Source: Sphingomonas sp. KR3-1
GTDB lineage: Bacteria; Pseudomonadota; Alphaproteobacteria; Sphingomonadales; Sphingomonadaceae
Assembly (NCBI RefSeq): GCF_040049295.1
Contig: NZ_JBDZDQ010000002.1
Location: 62,001-126,000 of the forward strand
Reading direction: 5' to 3'
DNA: 64,000 nucleotides
The translations under genes and the position numbers were made by a program. Positions 15,758-24,296 of this stretch are shown here, piece after piece; the stretch's first letter is position 1, and each line of letters opens with the position of its first letter. A model generated the notes under the pieces. The model made no database searches. It had not been told where the DNA came from and was given only the letters and a program-made list of their open reading frames with translations.

Positions 15758-17344
15758 TCAGGCCGCGTTGCGGATTTGCTGGATCGACAGGATGACGAAT
15801 TCGGCCGGCAGCAGCGGCGCGAACCCGACGACGATGTTGACGATGCCGCGGTTGCGGTCGTCCTGCGTGGTCGTGCTCCCGTCGCACTTGACGAAGAACG
15901 CGTCGCGCGGGCTCGATCCCTGGAAGGCACCCTGCGCGAACAGCCGCTGCATGAAGGTGCCGACCGACAGCCGGATCTGCGCCCAGAGCGCTTCGTCATT
16001 GCCTTCGAACACGACCCATTTGGTGCCGCGATACAGGCTCTCCTCGATGAACAGCGTCAGCCGCCGCACCGCGAGATACTTGTAGTCGTCGGACAATTGG
16101 TCCGATCCCTTCAGCGTGCGCGCCCCCCACACGGTCAGCCCGGTGCCGGGGAAGGCGCGCAGGCAGTTCACGCCGAGCGGATTGAGCAGGCCGTTCTCGT
16201 CGTCGGTCATCTTGACCGTGAGGCCCTCGGCGCCGGAGATCGTCGCCGACATGCCGGCCGGCGACTTCCACACGCCGCGATTGGTGTCGGTGCGCGCGAT
16301 CACGCCGGCGATCGCGCCGCCGGGCGGGAACACGTCCATCTGGCCGGCCCGCAGCGGATCGCGGCGCAGCAGCCGCGGGAAGAACAGCGCGGCATAGTCG
16401 GCATAGGTCAGCGAGAGCACCTGGTCCGCGGCGCTCAGCTGCTTCGCCTTGACCAGCGCCGGCGCCTCGGCCGGGTTCTGGTCCCACAGCGCGGGCGGGT
16501 CGACCAGCAGCACCGCGCGCTTCTCCTTGCAGAACTGCGCCGCCGCTTCGTTCACCGTCCGCGGCAGGGTGCCGCCGCGCACATCGGGCGGGATGTTGAG
16601 CAGGTTGAAGATGTCGGCCTTCTTCAGCGCGTAGATCCCGGTCTTCTTGTCCGGATCGCCGATGAAGTCGGTATCGCCGAGCGCCGCGCCGTCATTGCCG
16701 CCGGTGGCCGTGCCGCTGACATTGTTGGCCGGGCGATTGCCGAGCTTGGGCGTGTTGTCCGCGTTGCGCTGGCAGCTGACCAGGTTGGATTGCTCGTCGA
16801 GCACGCGGTCGAAGCGGCGCTCGCCGCCATCGGCGCGCACGGTCAGGTTGCGGATCACCTCGACTGCGCCGGTCGCCGTGTCGGTGATCGTCAGGTCGAA
16901 CAGGTCGTTGACCGCCAGCCCGTATTTCGCCGCTGCCGCCGCTGCCCCGCCCGGATCGATCGTGTCCGGATGTACTGCGGTGCCGGTCAGCTGGTTGCCC
17001 CAGGCGCCCGGGCTCGCGGCCTGGAGTGCCAGTGCGCCGATGTTCAGCGTAGCGATGCCGGTGTCGGTGGCGTCATTGGGCTCGAACAGGCGGACGATCT
17101 CGCACTGGCCGCCCCCGTTCGCGTAGAAATCGTCGACGGCATAGGAAAGCGGGCCGTTCGACCAGAGCCCGCCGAAGCGGCGCGTGAACTCGCCATAGTT
17201 GAAGCACGCGACCGGTTCGTTGACCGGCCCGCGCAGCGCGCGTCCGACAAAGGCCGCGATCGACGTCGCGACCCCGCTTACCGTGCGCACGCCCGAATCG
17301 ATTTCCTGGATATAGACGCCCGGATAGGTCGGTGAGACAGGCAT
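15758..17344 (-). CDS. Contractile sheath protein
   Basis: A 528-residue tail sheath protein. Start at 17344 is fixed by a perfect AAGGAGG site. An upstream in-frame start at 17362 overlaps that site. The opening TYPGVYIQEIDSGVRTVSGV and AAFVGRA are the standard N-terminal signature. The C-terminal half has the sheath core (VNCLRAFPGTGLTVWGARTL, then YLAVRRLTLFIEESL and WVVFEGND..LW), also highly typical. Role: contracts around the tube to drive injection. The middle insertion (residues about 120-260) is the surface-exposed variable domain. It is the second gene of the operon, 42 bases after the small first gene. Confidence 0.97.
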   Translation of the reverse strand: MPVSPTYPGVYIQEIDSGVRTVSGVATSIAAFVGRALRGPVNEPVACFNYGEFTRRFGGLWSNGPLSYAVDDFYANGGGQCEIVRLFEPNDATDTGIATLNIGALALQAASPGAWGNQLTGTAVHPDTIDPGGAAAAAAKYGLAVNDLFDLTITDTATGAVEVIRNLTVRADGGERRFDRVLDEQSNLVSCQRNADNTPKLGNRPANNVSGTATGGNDGAALGDTDFIGDPDKKTGIYALKKADIFNLLNIPPDVRGGTLPRTVNEAAAQFCKEKRAVLLVDPPALWDQNPAEAPALVKAKQLSAADQVLSLTYADYAALFFPRLLRRDPLRAGQMDVFPPGGAIAGVIARTDTNRGVWKSPAGMSATISGAEGLTVKMTDDENGLLNPLGVNCLRAFPGTGLTVWGARTLKGSDQLSDDYKYLAVRRLTLFIEESLYRGTKWVVFEGNDEALWAQIRLSVGTFMQRLFAQGAFQGSSPRDAFFVKCDGSTTTQDDRNRGIVNIVVGFAPLLPAEFVILSIQQIRNAA

Positions 17345-17386
17345 GGCGGCCTCCTTGTGCAATGGACGGGAATCGACGCAAGGGGC

Positions 17387-17767
17387 TCAGCCGAGCTTCA
17401 GCCCCATCAGGATCTGGATGTCGGCGACGTCGGTCGCGTTGGTGTTCTTGAGGCTGATCTTGTCGAGATCGCCTGCGAACAGCTTCACCGCCGCGCCGTG
17501 GAGAATGAGCGGGCCGGTGAGCTTGGTGCGCGTCGCGGTGTCAGCCTTCACTTCGACCGAGCCGTCGTACAGCGACGAGGCGAGGACGAAGAAGGCGAGC
17601 TTGTCGACATCGTCGATCTGCAACGCCAGATCGCGATCGACGGCCATGCCCTTGGCGAGCTGGACGCCGGCAGTAACGATTGCGTCGACATCGACGCTGC
17701 CGCCGACATTGACGCCGGCGCCGGCTGGCGAACCGCCGCTATAGGACCATGAATAGTTCTGAGGCAT
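17387..17767 (-). CDS. Unknown small protein, first gene of the eCIS operon
   Basis: A 126-residue protein, start at 17767 with an AGGAGGAG ribosome site. An open frame continues upstream to 17932 but through AT-rich intergenic sequence. The N-terminus (residues 1-20) is Gly/Ser/Tyr-rich. The rest alternates hydrophobic and charged residues as in a beta domain (VDVDAIVTAGVQLAKG, LALQIDDVDKLAFFVLASSL, ADIQILMGLKL). No signal peptide or helix long enough for a membrane. I do not recognise the family. As the promoter-proximal gene ahead of the sheath, it should be the most highly expressed product of the operon, which suggests a structural or fibre-like role. That is inference. Confidence 0.78.
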   Translation of the reverse strand: MPQNYSWSYSGGSPAGAGVNVGGSVDVDAIVTAGVQLAKGMAVDRDLALQIDDVDKLAFFVLASSLYDGSVEVKADTATRTKLTGPLILHGAAVKLFAGDLDKISLKNTNATDVADIQILMGLKLG

Positions 17768-18209
17768 GACGACACTCCTCCTGCATCTGCTAGAAGCATG
17801 AGCTACGAAGTTGTGCGACCGAACTTTTTTGTTCGTATTACATGGATTTAGGTTACTGGACCGCCAGATATGGCGATAATCCCCCGCAAACAACGCGGAC
17901 ATCGTGCATGAGTCCGGATCGGCTGCTTGCAATGACTCTAGTGCAGCATGATTGCAGCGTAAAGCGGGAATAGCGCCAGAATCGTCCTGTAGGTAATTTT
18001 GGTGATTTACTGATAGTTAACTACATCTAATGGTTGTCTATATTTACGTGTCATCTTCCGTGTCCAGGGTGTCTGGTCCCGCCCGTCGGCGCGCAGCGAA
18101 TTACCCGACCGGGTAGACTCTGGCGCCCGGCCCGGCATTGAGCTCGGGCCGTATTGGACGAACATTGGCGTCCGAAATCGACCGGAGCCTGCGGGCGGGA
18201 GAAGCACCA
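17768..18209. promoter_or_regulatory. Divergent AT-rich control region between eCIS operon and hydrolase operon
   Basis: 442 bases without a gene. Its central part (about 17800-18060) is far richer in A+T than the flanking coding DNA. It contains the 10-bp palindrome TAGTTAACTA at 18014-18023. It must hold the promoter of the large minus-strand operon and that of the plus-strand hydrolase operon, but I could not place convincing -35/-10 pairs. An AT-rich island upstream of a phage-tail-like cluster would suit silencing by a nucleoid protein (MucR/H-NS-like), which is inference. Confidence 0.6.
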
Positions 18210-19127
18210 ATGTTCAAGTCTCTACTCATGGCAGCGGCGGTCTGCGTCGCCGCGCCGGCAATGGCCCAGGTCGCGCCGTTCCCCGCCGGCTTCAAGTCGC
18301 AGGACATCGTCACCAACGGCACGACCATCCATGTGCGTGTGGGTGGGCATGGCCCCGCGGTGCTGCTGCTCCACGGCTATGGCGAGACCGGCGACATGTG
18401 GTCGCCGCTCGCCGCAGCGCTCGACGACGACCATACCGTCATCGTCCCCGATCTGCGCGGCATGGGCCTGTCGTCGCACCCGGCCGGCGGCTTCGACAAG
18501 ATGACCCAGGGCCGCGACATGCAGGGCGTGCTCGCCAAGCTCGGCGTCGACAAGTTCGACCTCGTCACGCACGACATCGGCAACATGGTCGGCTTCGCGC
18601 TGGCAACCCAGGTGCCCGATCGCGTCACCCATTTCGTGCTGATCGACGCGCCGGTCCCGGGCGTCGGGCCGTGGGAAGAGATCCTCAAGAACCCGCTGCT
18701 CTGGCATTTCCGTTTCGGTGGCCCCGACATGGAACGCCTGGTCGCCGGGCGCGAGCGGATCTATCTCGACCGGTTCTGGAACGAGTTCTCGGCGCATCCC
18801 GCGCGCTTCGACGAGCTTTCCCGCCAGCATTATGCGGCGCTCTATGCGCGGCCCGGCGGGATGCACTCGGGCTTCGCCCAGTTCGCCGCCTTCGATCAGG
18901 ACGCGGTCGACAACCGCGCCTGGCTCGCCACCGGCAAGAAGCTGGAGATGCCCATCCTCGCGCTCGGCGGCGAGAAGTCGTTCGGCTTGACGATGGCGGC
19001 GGTGATGCGCGCCGGCGCCACCCACGTGACCGAGGGCGTCGTCCCCGATTCGGGCCACTGGATCATGGAGGAGAACCCCGCCGCCGTGGTCGCGCTGGTC
19101 AAGCCGTTCCTGGCGACGGGCAAGTGA
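18210..19127 (+). CDS. Exported alpha/beta hydrolase, epoxide hydrolase-like
   Basis: A 305-residue protein with a Sec signal peptide (MFKSLLMAAAVCVAAPAMAQ). Start at 18210 was chosen because it gives this signal. The fold is clear: oxyanion region LLLHGYGETG, PDLRGMGLSS, nucleophile elbow VTHDIGNMVGFA and catalytic His in DSGHWIMEENP. The nucleophile position is Asp (HDIGN) rather than Ser, as in epoxide hydrolases and haloalkane dehalogenases. The cap region has Tyr residues (IYLDRFW, HYAALYARPGG) that could polarise an epoxide. The substrate is unknown. First gene of a three-gene operon, with the cupin gene 2 bases downstream. Confidence 0.88.
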   Translation: MFKSLLMAAAVCVAAPAMAQVAPFPAGFKSQDIVTNGTTIHVRVGGHGPAVLLLHGYGETGDMWSPLAAALDDDHTVIVPDLRGMGLSSHPAGGFDKMTQGRDMQGVLAKLGVDKFDLVTHDIGNMVGFALATQVPDRVTHFVLIDAPVPGVGPWEEILKNPLLWHFRFGGPDMERLVAGRERIYLDRFWNEFSAHPARFDELSRQHYAALYARPGGMHSGFAQFAAFDQDAVDNRAWLATGKKLEMPILALGGEKSFGLTMAAVMRAGATHVTEGVVPDSGHWIMEENPAAVVALVKPFLATGK

Positions 19128-19129
19128 GG

Positions 19130-19585
19130 ATGCGCACGCTAGTCGCCACCCTCGTGCCGCTCGCGCTCGCGATCGGCCTTCCCGCCCATGCGCAGCAGGT
19201 GCGGCTGACGCCGACGGAGATCGGCGCGCTGGCCAAGGGCGGTGCCGGCGCCGGCACCTCGGGGGTCGAGGGCATCCGCACCACGATCCTGCTCGGCGAT
19301 CCGACCAGGCCCGGCCCGTACACGATCGAGATCCGCGTGCCGGCGCACACGCGCATCCAGGCGCATACCCACCGCGACGCCCGCAGCGCGGTGGTGGTCA
19401 GCGGCACCTGGTATTTCGGCTATGGCACGCTCGCCGAGGAAGCGAAGGTGAAGGCGCTGCCGCCGGGCAGCTTCTACACCGAACCCGCCAGCGATCCGCA
19501 TTTCGCGCTCACCCGCGACGAGGCCGCCATCGTCTATATCAGCGGCTGGGGCCCCACCGACACGGTGTACACCGCCAAGCCGTGA
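19130..19585 (+). CDS. Exported cupin-domain protein
   Basis: A 151-residue protein with a signal peptide (MRTLVATLVPLALAIGLPAHAQ). The mature part is a single small cupin: motif 1 IQAHTHRDARSAVVVSGTWYFG gives two His, with a later His in SDPHFALTRDE completing a possible metal site. It is similar to periplasmic cupins that follow hydrolases in proteobacterial operons. Start at 19130 is 2 bases after the hydrolase stop, so the two are coupled. Catalytic or binding role unknown. Confidence 0.85.
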   Translation: MRTLVATLVPLALAIGLPAHAQQVRLTPTEIGALAKGGAGAGTSGVEGIRTTILLGDPTRPGPYTIEIRVPAHTRIQAHTHRDARSAVVVSGTWYFGYGTLAEEAKVKALPPGSFYTEPASDPHFALTRDEAAIVYISGWGPTDTVYTAKP

Positions 19586-19617
19586 CCTCCGCGCCACGCC
19601 GCGAACAAGGACCTGCC

Positions 19618-20229
19618 ATGACCTCGCCCGCCACCATCCGCGATCCGCTGACGGACGACCTGCTCACCCCGCAGAACGCGGCGCTGGTGATCATCGACTT
19701 CCAGCCGGTGCAGGTCGCTTCGATCGTCTCGATGGAGCGGCGCGAGCTGATCGCCAATGTCGTCGCGGTGGCGAAGGCGGCGAAGCTCTACGGGCTGCCG
19801 GTGGTGCTCTCCACCGTGAACGTCGCGACGGGCCGCAACACTCCGACCATCCACCAGCTCCAGGAGGTGCTAGAGGGCGTGGAGGCCATCGACCGCACCT
19901 CGATCAATGCCTGGGAGGATGACGACTTCGTCGCCGCGGTGCAGGCGACGGGGCGGCGCAAGCTGATCATGGTCGCGCTGTGGACCGAGGTCTGCCTGGC
20001 CTTCCCGGCACTCGACGCCTTGCGCGAGGGCTTCGAGGTCTATCCCGTTGTCGACGCGGTCGGCGGCACGTCGAAGCTGGCGCATGAGGCCGGGCTGCAG
20101 CGCATCGTCCAGGCAGGCGCGCGCCCGATCACCTGGATCCAGCTCGCCTGCGAGCTCCAGCGCGACTGGAACCGCGCGGCAACCGCGCCCGGCTTCGCCG
20201 AGATCGTCTTCTCGTCGATCCATCCCTGA
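19618..20229 (+). CDS. Isochorismatase-family cysteine hydrolase (YcaC-like)
   Basis: A 203-residue cytoplasmic protein. It shows the triad of the family: Asp in ALVIIDFQPVQ, Lys in GRRKLIMVALWTEVCL and the Cys in TEVCLAFPALDA. Overall layout and length (about 200 aa) match the YcaC-type branch, which act as amidases or hydrolases on mostly unknown substrates. Start at 19618 follows ACAAGGA. No signal peptide, unlike the two upstream genes, so this product would act inside the cell on something derived from the exported enzymes, if they share a pathway (inference). Confidence 0.88.
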   Translation: MTSPATIRDPLTDDLLTPQNAALVIIDFQPVQVASIVSMERRELIANVVAVAKAAKLYGLPVVLSTVNVATGRNTPTIHQLQEVLEGVEAIDRTSINAWEDDDFVAAVQATGRRKLIMVALWTEVCLAFPALDALREGFEVYPVVDAVGGTSKLAHEAGLQRIVQAGARPITWIQLACELQRDWNRAATAPGFAEIVFSSIHP

Positions 20230-20247
20230 TATCGGGCGGCCGACGCC

Positions 20248-20889
20248 TTAGCGCTCGATATAGCCGCGGCGGCTCGCCACGGTCACGGCGTGGGTGCGAT
20301 CGTGGACGCCCAGCTTCTCGAAGATTGTCTTGAGCTGTGCCTTGATCGTGTCGACCGACAGGCTGAGCCGCCAGGCGACCTGCTTGTTGGGATGCCCCTC
20401 CGCCACCAGCTTCAGGATGGCGATCTCGCGCTCGGTGAGGGGCTCGTCGAGCGCATGTTGCGCCAGCGCATGGGCGATGTCGGAACAGACCACGCGGCGG
20501 CCGGCATGGACGGCGCGGATCGCATCGAGCAGCTCGCTTCGGATGCAGTTCTTCAGCAGATAGCCCGAAGCGCCGGCGCGGATCGCCCGGATCGCGTTCG
20601 CGTCGCCCGCATAGGTGGTCAGCACCAGGATCCTGGCGTCGCGGGACAGGGCGCGAATCTCCTGGATCGCTTCGATCCCGCCGGTGCCCTCCATCTGCAT
20701 GTCCATCAGGACGACATCGGGTGCCAGTTCGCGGAATCGCGTGACCGCCTCGGCGCCGTCCGACGCCTCGCCGATCGCTTCCATGTCAGGCTGGCGGACG
20801 AGGAGCCCGGTGATGCCGTCGCGCACCATCGGATGATCGTCGACGATCAGGACGCGGATGGGCGAGACACTGGTCGATGCAACCGTCAT
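20248..20889 (-). CDS. NarL/FixJ-type response regulator
   Basis: A 213-residue two-domain regulator. Receiver: VLIVDDHPMVRDG at the start, phosphoacceptor Asp in VVLMDMQMEGTGG, Thr in VLTTYAG and Lys in GYLLKNC. LuxR-type helix-turn-helix at the end: LTEREIAILKLVAEGHPNKQVA and LSVDTIKAQLKTIFEKLGV. I prefer ATG 20889 (GGAG spaced 6 bases) over GTG 20892. Either overlaps the sensor kinase stop. Partner of the upstream kinase. Target genes are unknown; the convergent hydrolase operon is a neighbour only. Confidence 0.94.
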   Translation of the reverse strand: MTVASTSVSPIRVLIVDDHPMVRDGITGLLVRQPDMEAIGEASDGAEAVTRFRELAPDVVLMDMQMEGTGGIEAIQEIRALSRDARILVLTTYAGDANAIRAIRAGASGYLLKNCIRSELLDAIRAVHAGRRVVCSDIAHALAQHALDEPLTEREIAILKLVAEGHPNKQVAWRLSLSVDTIKAQLKTIFEKLGVHDRTHAVTVASRRGYIER

Positions 20890-23800
20890 CACGAGCTCCG
20901 CAACCGCGCGAGCAATCCGCGCCGTTCTGCCTTGTACGCAAGGGTACCGGGCACCGTTAGCACCAATTCGGTACCGTGATCCCGCAGCGGCGCGATGACA
21001 AGGCTGGCGTGCAATTTGCGCGCACGTTCCCGCATCCCCGAAAGCCCGAAATGGCCCGCCTTGCCCCGCGTGGCGAGTTCGGGGTCGATGCCGATCCCGT
21101 CATCGGCAATGCGCAGGATGAAGCTCGCGCCGTGGCAAATCTCGACGGTGACGCGATTGGCGCAAGCATGGCGCCAGATGTTGAACAGCGCTTCGCCGGC
21201 GATGCGCGTGACTTCGTCCAGCGTCAGCGGGTCCATGCTGCGTGGTGTGCCGGTCGCGGTGATCGCGATCGCGACGTGCGGGGCAAATCCCTGCCGGGCG
21301 ACCAGGTCGCGCACGATCTGCTCGATATCGCCGCCCTGACGCGCGCGCAGGTCGTGCACGCGGTCGCGCCCCTCCGCGATCACCCGGTCGGCCGTGTCGA
21401 TCGCCTGGATCAGCGCGGGGCGGCCGGGTTGCTTCGCGGGCAGGTCGTCGACCGCCAGCTGGAAACGCAGCGTCAGCGACTGGACCGATTGCAGCAGCGT
21501 GTCGTGCAGCTCGCGGGCGATCCGCTCGCGCTCCTCGATCCGCTCGGCCATTCGCAGGCGGATGCGGCCCGCCACAACGCGCATCCGCATCGAATAGGCG
21601 AGCCAGAGCAAGCCGAGCAGCGCGGCGGCACACAGCAGCTTGAACGGCCAGCTTTGCAGGAAGGTGGGACGGATCTCGAAGGCGAGGGTGGCGCCCGCCT
21701 TGTTCCAGACGCCGTCGTTGTTGGCGGCGATCACCTGAAACCGATATTGGCCGGGCCCGAGATTGGCATAGGACGCCATGCGTCGGCTGCCCGCCTCGAC
21801 CCAGCCGTCATCGACTCCTTCGAGACGATAGCGAAAGCGCACCCGCTGCGGCACGGCGAGGCTGAGGCCGGCATAGGCGATGTCGAGCGCGCGCGTGCCG
21901 ACGGGCAGGACGAGGCTGCCGGGATCGCGCCAGACCTTGCCGCCGCTGGCGAGCGAGCGGATCGAGACGGGCGGGGCCTGGGTGTTCCGCTGGAGCGTGG
22001 CGGGATCGAAATAGGCGGCACCCTGGCGATTGAGAAACCAGACCCTGCCGTCGCCGCCGACGACGCTCTGCGTGCCGGTGAAGCCGCCATGCTGCGTCGC
22101 GCTGGCCAGCCCGTCCTGCCCGTTGAACAGCGTGCGCTCGAGCGGCGCGCGGGGATCGTCGAAGGCGCGATCGAGGTCTGCCGTGGCGACTCGCGATATC
22201 GCGTTGCGGCCGATCATCCAGGTCTCGCCGCGCGGGGTCTGCACCAGGCTGCGCTGCAGCGCGACCCAGGGGAAGCGGCTGTCGCTGATGCGCCGGACCT
22301 GGCCGTCGCGAATCCGCACCAGGCCGCGGCCATCGCTCAGGAAGATGTCCCGCGCGCCCGCGGCGATCATCGGCGTGCCGATATCCTTGGTCACGGTCAG
22401 CCGATCGCCGCGCAGGGTCACTAGGTTCGGTGGACTGGTGAAGGCGAGGTCTCCCGAGCCCGTGAGGATCATGTCCCAGGCTGGCCTGTGGGCGAGCGCC
22501 CCGCCGGCGGGATGCCACCCCCGGGCATCGCGCCAGACCAGGTCCCGGTCGAAGAGCGCGACCCATAGCCGCCCGAGCCGATCCTCGGCGCAGTTGGTCG
22601 GGATCTCCCCGCCCGGATAGCCCGGCACCGGCTCGGCGCGATCGCCGCGCACGCGCAGCATTCCCTTTGGCTGGACGATCCAGATGCCGCCATCCCGTGC
22701 GGCGCACATCGCCAGGTCGCCGGCTCCCAGCACGCGTATCTGGCGCGGTACCCGGTTCGGCTCGGCACGGAAGAGCGCCTGGCCGGATTCGATATAGACG
22801 CTGCCGTCATTGGCGGCGGTGATCGCCAGGCCGTGGATGGGATCGGCCGGAATCGCCGTTTCCTGGACCGCGCTCGTGCGCCGGAACTGGTCGATGCCGC
22901 CTTCGGTCGCGACCCAGACGCTGCCTTCGCGATCCACGAAGCTGCCATAGGCGAAGTCGGAGGTGAGGCCGTTCACCGCGCCGAACACCGGCGGCGGGTT
23001 AACGGCGCCGCCGGCCGCTATCGTGGCGGGAGGAATATGGACGACGCCGACCGACGCGGTCGTGCCCCAGAGTCCGCCGCTGCGATCGAAACTCAGCGTT
23101 GCGGAGCGGATGTTCGGCGGGGCGGCGAAGCGGATCGGGCGGGCGGGAGCCCTGCCGCGCGCATCGACGATCATGCGCGTGCCGGTCGTATCCGCAAGCC
23201 ACAGCGCGCCGTTTCGATCGATCGCGATATCCGGCCTGCCGGAAACCTTGTCGGGCACAAGCTGGAAGCGGCTGGCCCCGGGCGCGAGATAGGCGAGGGC
23301 GCCGCTGTCGCCGCCCCGGTGCGTCAACGCGATCCACATCGTGCCGCCGGGCGCGAATGCCATCGCCATGATCGCCCCTTCGGGCCGTTTGAGGGCGTCG
23401 CCCACCGACTCCCAGTGGCCGCCGCGAAACCGCCATAGCTGCCCGTCGAATATGCCCGATGCGGCCCAGATCGTGCCGTCCGGCGCCTGGGATAGCTGGA
23501 AGATCGTACGCGGCGGATCGGGCATGCGCATGTCGCGCAGCTCGCCTCGGCGGTACACCGCAACGCCGCCACTGCCGCGCATGCCGACCCAGAGCTCGCC
23601 GCTGCGGCTCACCATCAGCCCGGTAGGCGAGGCGCGACGCTTGCCCGAGCCGGCGGGCCAGTCGATCCGCTCGAAGTTCGTGCCGTCGAACCGGTAGAGA
23701 TATTCGCCCGCGAGCCATAGATAGCCGTCGGCCGTCTGGACGATCTGGTCGATGCCGTCCGGTGCGCCCTCGTCGGCGCCCCAGCGGACATGCTTGAATG

Positions 23801-23894
23801 CCTCGAAGCCCGGGGGCGAGAGCTGGGCGATGCCGGGCCCGGCGGCGAGCATGCCGGCAAGGCCGATGAAGAGCGACAGGGCGGCACGGATCAT
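20889..23894 (-). CDS. Beta-propeller (Reg_prop/Y_Y_Y) sensor histidine kinase
   Basis: About 1001 residues. N-terminal signal peptide, then a long periplasmic region of two-component-regulator propeller repeats (recurring D..G.lW.... units such as GYLWLAGEYLYRFDG, GELWVGMRG), a Y_Y_Y domain (GLSLAVPQRVRFRYRLEGVDDGW, then YRFQVIAANNDGVWN), one membrane helix (FKLLCAAALLGLLWLAY), a HisKA_3 dimerisation domain with the H-box ERIARELHDTLLQ, and HATPase (ADDGIGID, GLSGMRERA). It senses an external ligand or polymer fragment and phosphorylates the coupled NarL regulator. Start at 23894 gives a compact signal peptide; 23948 is also possible. Confidence 0.92.
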   Translation of the reverse strand: MIRAALSLFIGLAGMLAAGPGIAQLSPPGFEAFKHVRWGADEGAPDGIDQIVQTADGYLWLAGEYLYRFDGTNFERIDWPAGSGKRRASPTGLMVSRSGELWVGMRGSGGVAVYRRGELRDMRMPDPPRTIFQLSQAPDGTIWAASGIFDGQLWRFRGGHWESVGDALKRPEGAIMAMAFAPGGTMWIALTHRGGDSGALAYLAPGASRFQLVPDKVSGRPDIAIDRNGALWLADTTGTRMIVDARGRAPARPIRFAAPPNIRSATLSFDRSGGLWGTTASVGVVHIPPATIAAGGAVNPPPVFGAVNGLTSDFAYGSFVDREGSVWVATEGGIDQFRRTSAVQETAIPADPIHGLAITAANDGSVYIESGQALFRAEPNRVPRQIRVLGAGDLAMCAARDGGIWIVQPKGMLRVRGDRAEPVPGYPGGEIPTNCAEDRLGRLWVALFDRDLVWRDARGWHPAGGALAHRPAWDMILTGSGDLAFTSPPNLVTLRGDRLTVTKDIGTPMIAAGARDIFLSDGRGLVRIRDGQVRRISDSRFPWVALQRSLVQTPRGETWMIGRNAISRVATADLDRAFDDPRAPLERTLFNGQDGLASATQHGGFTGTQSVVGGDGRVWFLNRQGAAYFDPATLQRNTQAPPVSIRSLASGGKVWRDPGSLVLPVGTRALDIAYAGLSLAVPQRVRFRYRLEGVDDGWVEAGSRRMASYANLGPGQYRFQVIAANNDGVWNKAGATLAFEIRPTFLQSWPFKLLCAAALLGLLWLAYSMRMRVVAGRIRLRMAERIEERERIARELHDTLLQSVQSLTLRFQLAVDDLPAKQPGRPALIQAIDTADRVIAEGRDRVHDLRARQGGDIEQIVRDLVARQGFAPHVAIAITATGTPRSMDPLTLDEVTRIAGEALFNIWRHACANRVTVEICHGASFILRIADDGIGIDPELATRGKAGHFGLSGMRERARKLHASLVIAPLRDHGTELVLTVPGTLAYKAERRGLLARLRSS

Positions 23895-24035
23895 GGGCGC
23901 CGCGCGGGCAGCCCATTCACCCCGCTTCCGTCGACGCGAATATCCCATCGCTGCGTACCGCCCCCGGCTCCCCTATGCCCTTGTGGTAGCAGAGGAAGGA
24001 GGGGGTCTCCAGTTGCCAGGCGCGGACGAAATGTT

Positions 24036-24296
24036 TCAGCGGGCGGAGAGATTCTTCCGCACGATCGCGAACAGGATAAGCAGATAGGCGACGAGGCGGA
24101 TCAGGTAGAGCCAGCTCCGCTCCTCGGCCGGTACCCCGCCGATCGACAGCAGGATGTGCCCGAAACCGAGCAGCCCGAAGGCGAGCGCGAAGAGCAGGAA
24201 CAGCTCTTCCTCGGTGTTGCGCCAGAACCGCAGGAAGAACAGCGCGGCGACGAAGAACCCCATGGTAGTCGCGCCGGAGACGAAAGCGAGGATCAC
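24036..24296 (-). CDS. DUF5985 family membrane protein (second copy)
   Basis: An 86-residue, three-helix membrane protein starting at GTG 24296, which overlaps the previous stop as GTGA and is preceded by GGGAGG. Pattern FVSGATTMGFFVAALFFLRFWRNT is that of DUF5985 proteins, small integral membrane proteins of unknown function found in pairs in sphingomonads and related bacteria. Ends with basic residues after the last helix. Probably acts in the same complex as the adjacent paralogue. Confidence 0.83.
   Translation of the reverse strand: MILAFVSGATTMGFFVAALFFLRFWRNTEEELFLLFALAFGLLGFGHILLSIGGVPAEERSWLYLIRLVAYLLILFAIVRKNLSAR

Noticed and set aside
1..17767. Prophage, R-type tailocin or type VI secretion locus
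   Set aside because: No capsid, terminase, lysis, integrase or TssJ/K/L/M genes; DUF4255, AAA+ ATPase and DUF4157 are eCIS hallmarks.
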